Position numbers and translations under genes: made by a program
The notes under the pieces: generated by a model
The model's input: the letters and a program-made list of their open reading frames with translations, nothing else
Databases searched by the model: none
Told to the model about the DNA's origin: nothing
Assembly (NCBI GenBank): GCA_025966255.1
Contig: JAOPVG010000548.1
Span: forward strand, 1-5,774
Direction of reading: 5' to 3'
DNA length: 5,774 nucleotides
From: Jatrophihabitans sp.
Lineage (GTDB): Bacteria; Actinomycetota; Actinomycetes; Mycobacteriales; Jatrophihabitantaceae
Part shown: positions 5,095-5,774 of the stretch, one piece after another
How the letters are laid out: each line of letters opens with the position of its first letter
How positions within the stretch are numbered: position 1 is the stretch's first letter

Positions 5095-5774
5095 GTGTTG
5101 GACGGACGGCTGATCGTATGCGTCGTGCTCGCCCTGGCGAGCTCTCTCGCGTTTGCCGTCGCGACGGTCGCCCAGCAGCGGGCGGCGGCCCAGTCGTCGG
5201 ACGACGATGCCCGCAGCGCGCAGTTCGTGGGCCAGTTGCTGCACAACCCGCTCTGGTGGGCGGGCACGATCGGCAATGGCGGCGGTTTCGCGCTGCAGGG
5301 AGTGGCGCTGGCCTACGGGCCGCTGCTCGTCGTGGCGCCGATCATCGTCACGTCGCTGCTCTTCGCGCTTCCGCTCGGTGCCTACCTCAACCGCCGCAGG
5401 CTGACCCGGGAGAGCTGGGTTTGGGGGCTCGTCCTCGTCGTCTCGCTCGGCACCTTCGTGTCGCTCGGCAATCCGAATGAAGGCGCCAATCGTGCCTCGC
5501 CTGCGGCGTGGCTGGTCGTCACCCTGGTCGGCCTGCCGGTCGTTTCGGCCTGTGTGGTGCTCGCCAACGCGCGGACCGGTCCGGTCCGGGCCGCCCTGCT
5601 CGCCATCGCCACCGGTCTGCTCGCCGGAGCCAACGCAGTGCTGACGAAGGCCCTGGTCGCCACGATCCCGCACGGTCTCGTCGCGGTCCTCACCACCGGT
5701 GAGACCTACGGGGTGATCGTGGTCGGGCTGTCCGGCATCTACCTGCAGCAGTTGGCGTTCCAGGCCGGTTCGCT
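5095..5774 (+). CDS. DMT-superfamily-like membrane transporter, partial: C-terminus beyond right edge
   Basis: Integral membrane protein; the first 226 residues are present and the frame is open to the right edge. Hydrophobic segments lie near 6-26, 56-74, 76-97, 107-125, 137-157, 165-187 and 205-222, so a full-length protein of about ten helices is plausible. The N-terminus (VLALASSLAFAVATVAQQRAA), the acidic SSDDDAR turn, NPLWWAGTIGNGGGFALQ (51-68) and VVAPIIVTSLLFALPLGA (79-96) match my memory of actinobacterial proteins annotated as DMT-family transporters (EamA-like). Members are usually small-molecule exporters or of unknown substrate. GTG 5095 starts just before the first helix; the adjacent TTG 5098 is an alternative. 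The gene lacks a visible Shine-Dalgarno and is probably leaderless. Divergent from the P450 over 116 bp, which hints at shared control, but pairing of a P450 product with export is only inference. Confidence 0.82.
   Translation, partial: MLDGRLIVCVVLALASSLAFAVATVAQQRAAAQSSDDDARSAQFVGQLLHNPLWWAGTIGNGGGFALQGVALAYGPLLVVAPIIVTSLLFALPLGAYLNRRRLTRESWVWGLVLVVSLGTFVSLGNPNEGANRASPAAWLVVTLVGLPVVSACVVLANARTGPVRAALLAIATGLLAGANAVLTKALVATIPHGLVAVLTTGETYGVIVVGLSGIYLQQLAFQAGS

Noticed and set aside
1..5774. CRISPR array, tRNA, rRNA, insertion sequence or att site
   Set aside because: No regularly spaced repeats, no cloverleaf or rRNA-like tracts, no terminal inverted repeats with a transposase, and no integrase were seen on reading either strand.

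Overview
The window is GC-rich DNA with dense, tightly packed genes and G/C-ending codons. It looks like an actinobacterium, perhaps a mycolate-type genus such as Nocardia, Gordonia, Rhodococcus or Mycobacterium. The genus is a guess from codon use, TANNNT-type -10 boxes close to start codons, and a GAGCGAGCG/CAGCGAGTG-like linker of a kind I associate with those genomes. It was not tested.

Left half (1-3145, minus strand): a four-gene operon transcribed right to left. It encodes an ABC-2 type exporter ATPase, its membrane permease, a DesK/NarX-type (HisKA_3) histidine kinase and a NarL/FixJ-type response regulator cut by the left edge. The gene order matches the known ATPase-permease-kinase-regulator cassettes of Firmicutes and Actinobacteria (Bacillus YvfRSTU-like). 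Such cassettes usually sense a membrane-active or small-molecule ligand and induce its export. ATPase and permease overlap by ATGA. Kinase and regulator are joined by an unusual 25-codon frame that overlaps both neighbours by ATGA, and a GC-rich hairpin abuts the regulator start codon.

Middle (3146-3662): a 100-bp divergent intergenic region holds a perfect 7-bp inverted repeat (operator candidate) and a -10 box placed for a leaderless transcript. It is followed by a 138-aa protein of unknown function on the plus strand.

Right part (3671-5774): a complete cytochrome P450 on the minus strand is convergent with the unknown gene (8 bp apart). It is divergent from a DMT-superfamily-like membrane transporter that runs off the right edge. 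No ferredoxin or ferredoxin reductase for the P450 lies in the window.

The genes themselves are recognisable families. I see no CRISPR array, tRNA, rRNA, insertion sequence or integrase. The least ordinary parts are the kinase-regulator junction and the divergent regulatory region with its dyad.
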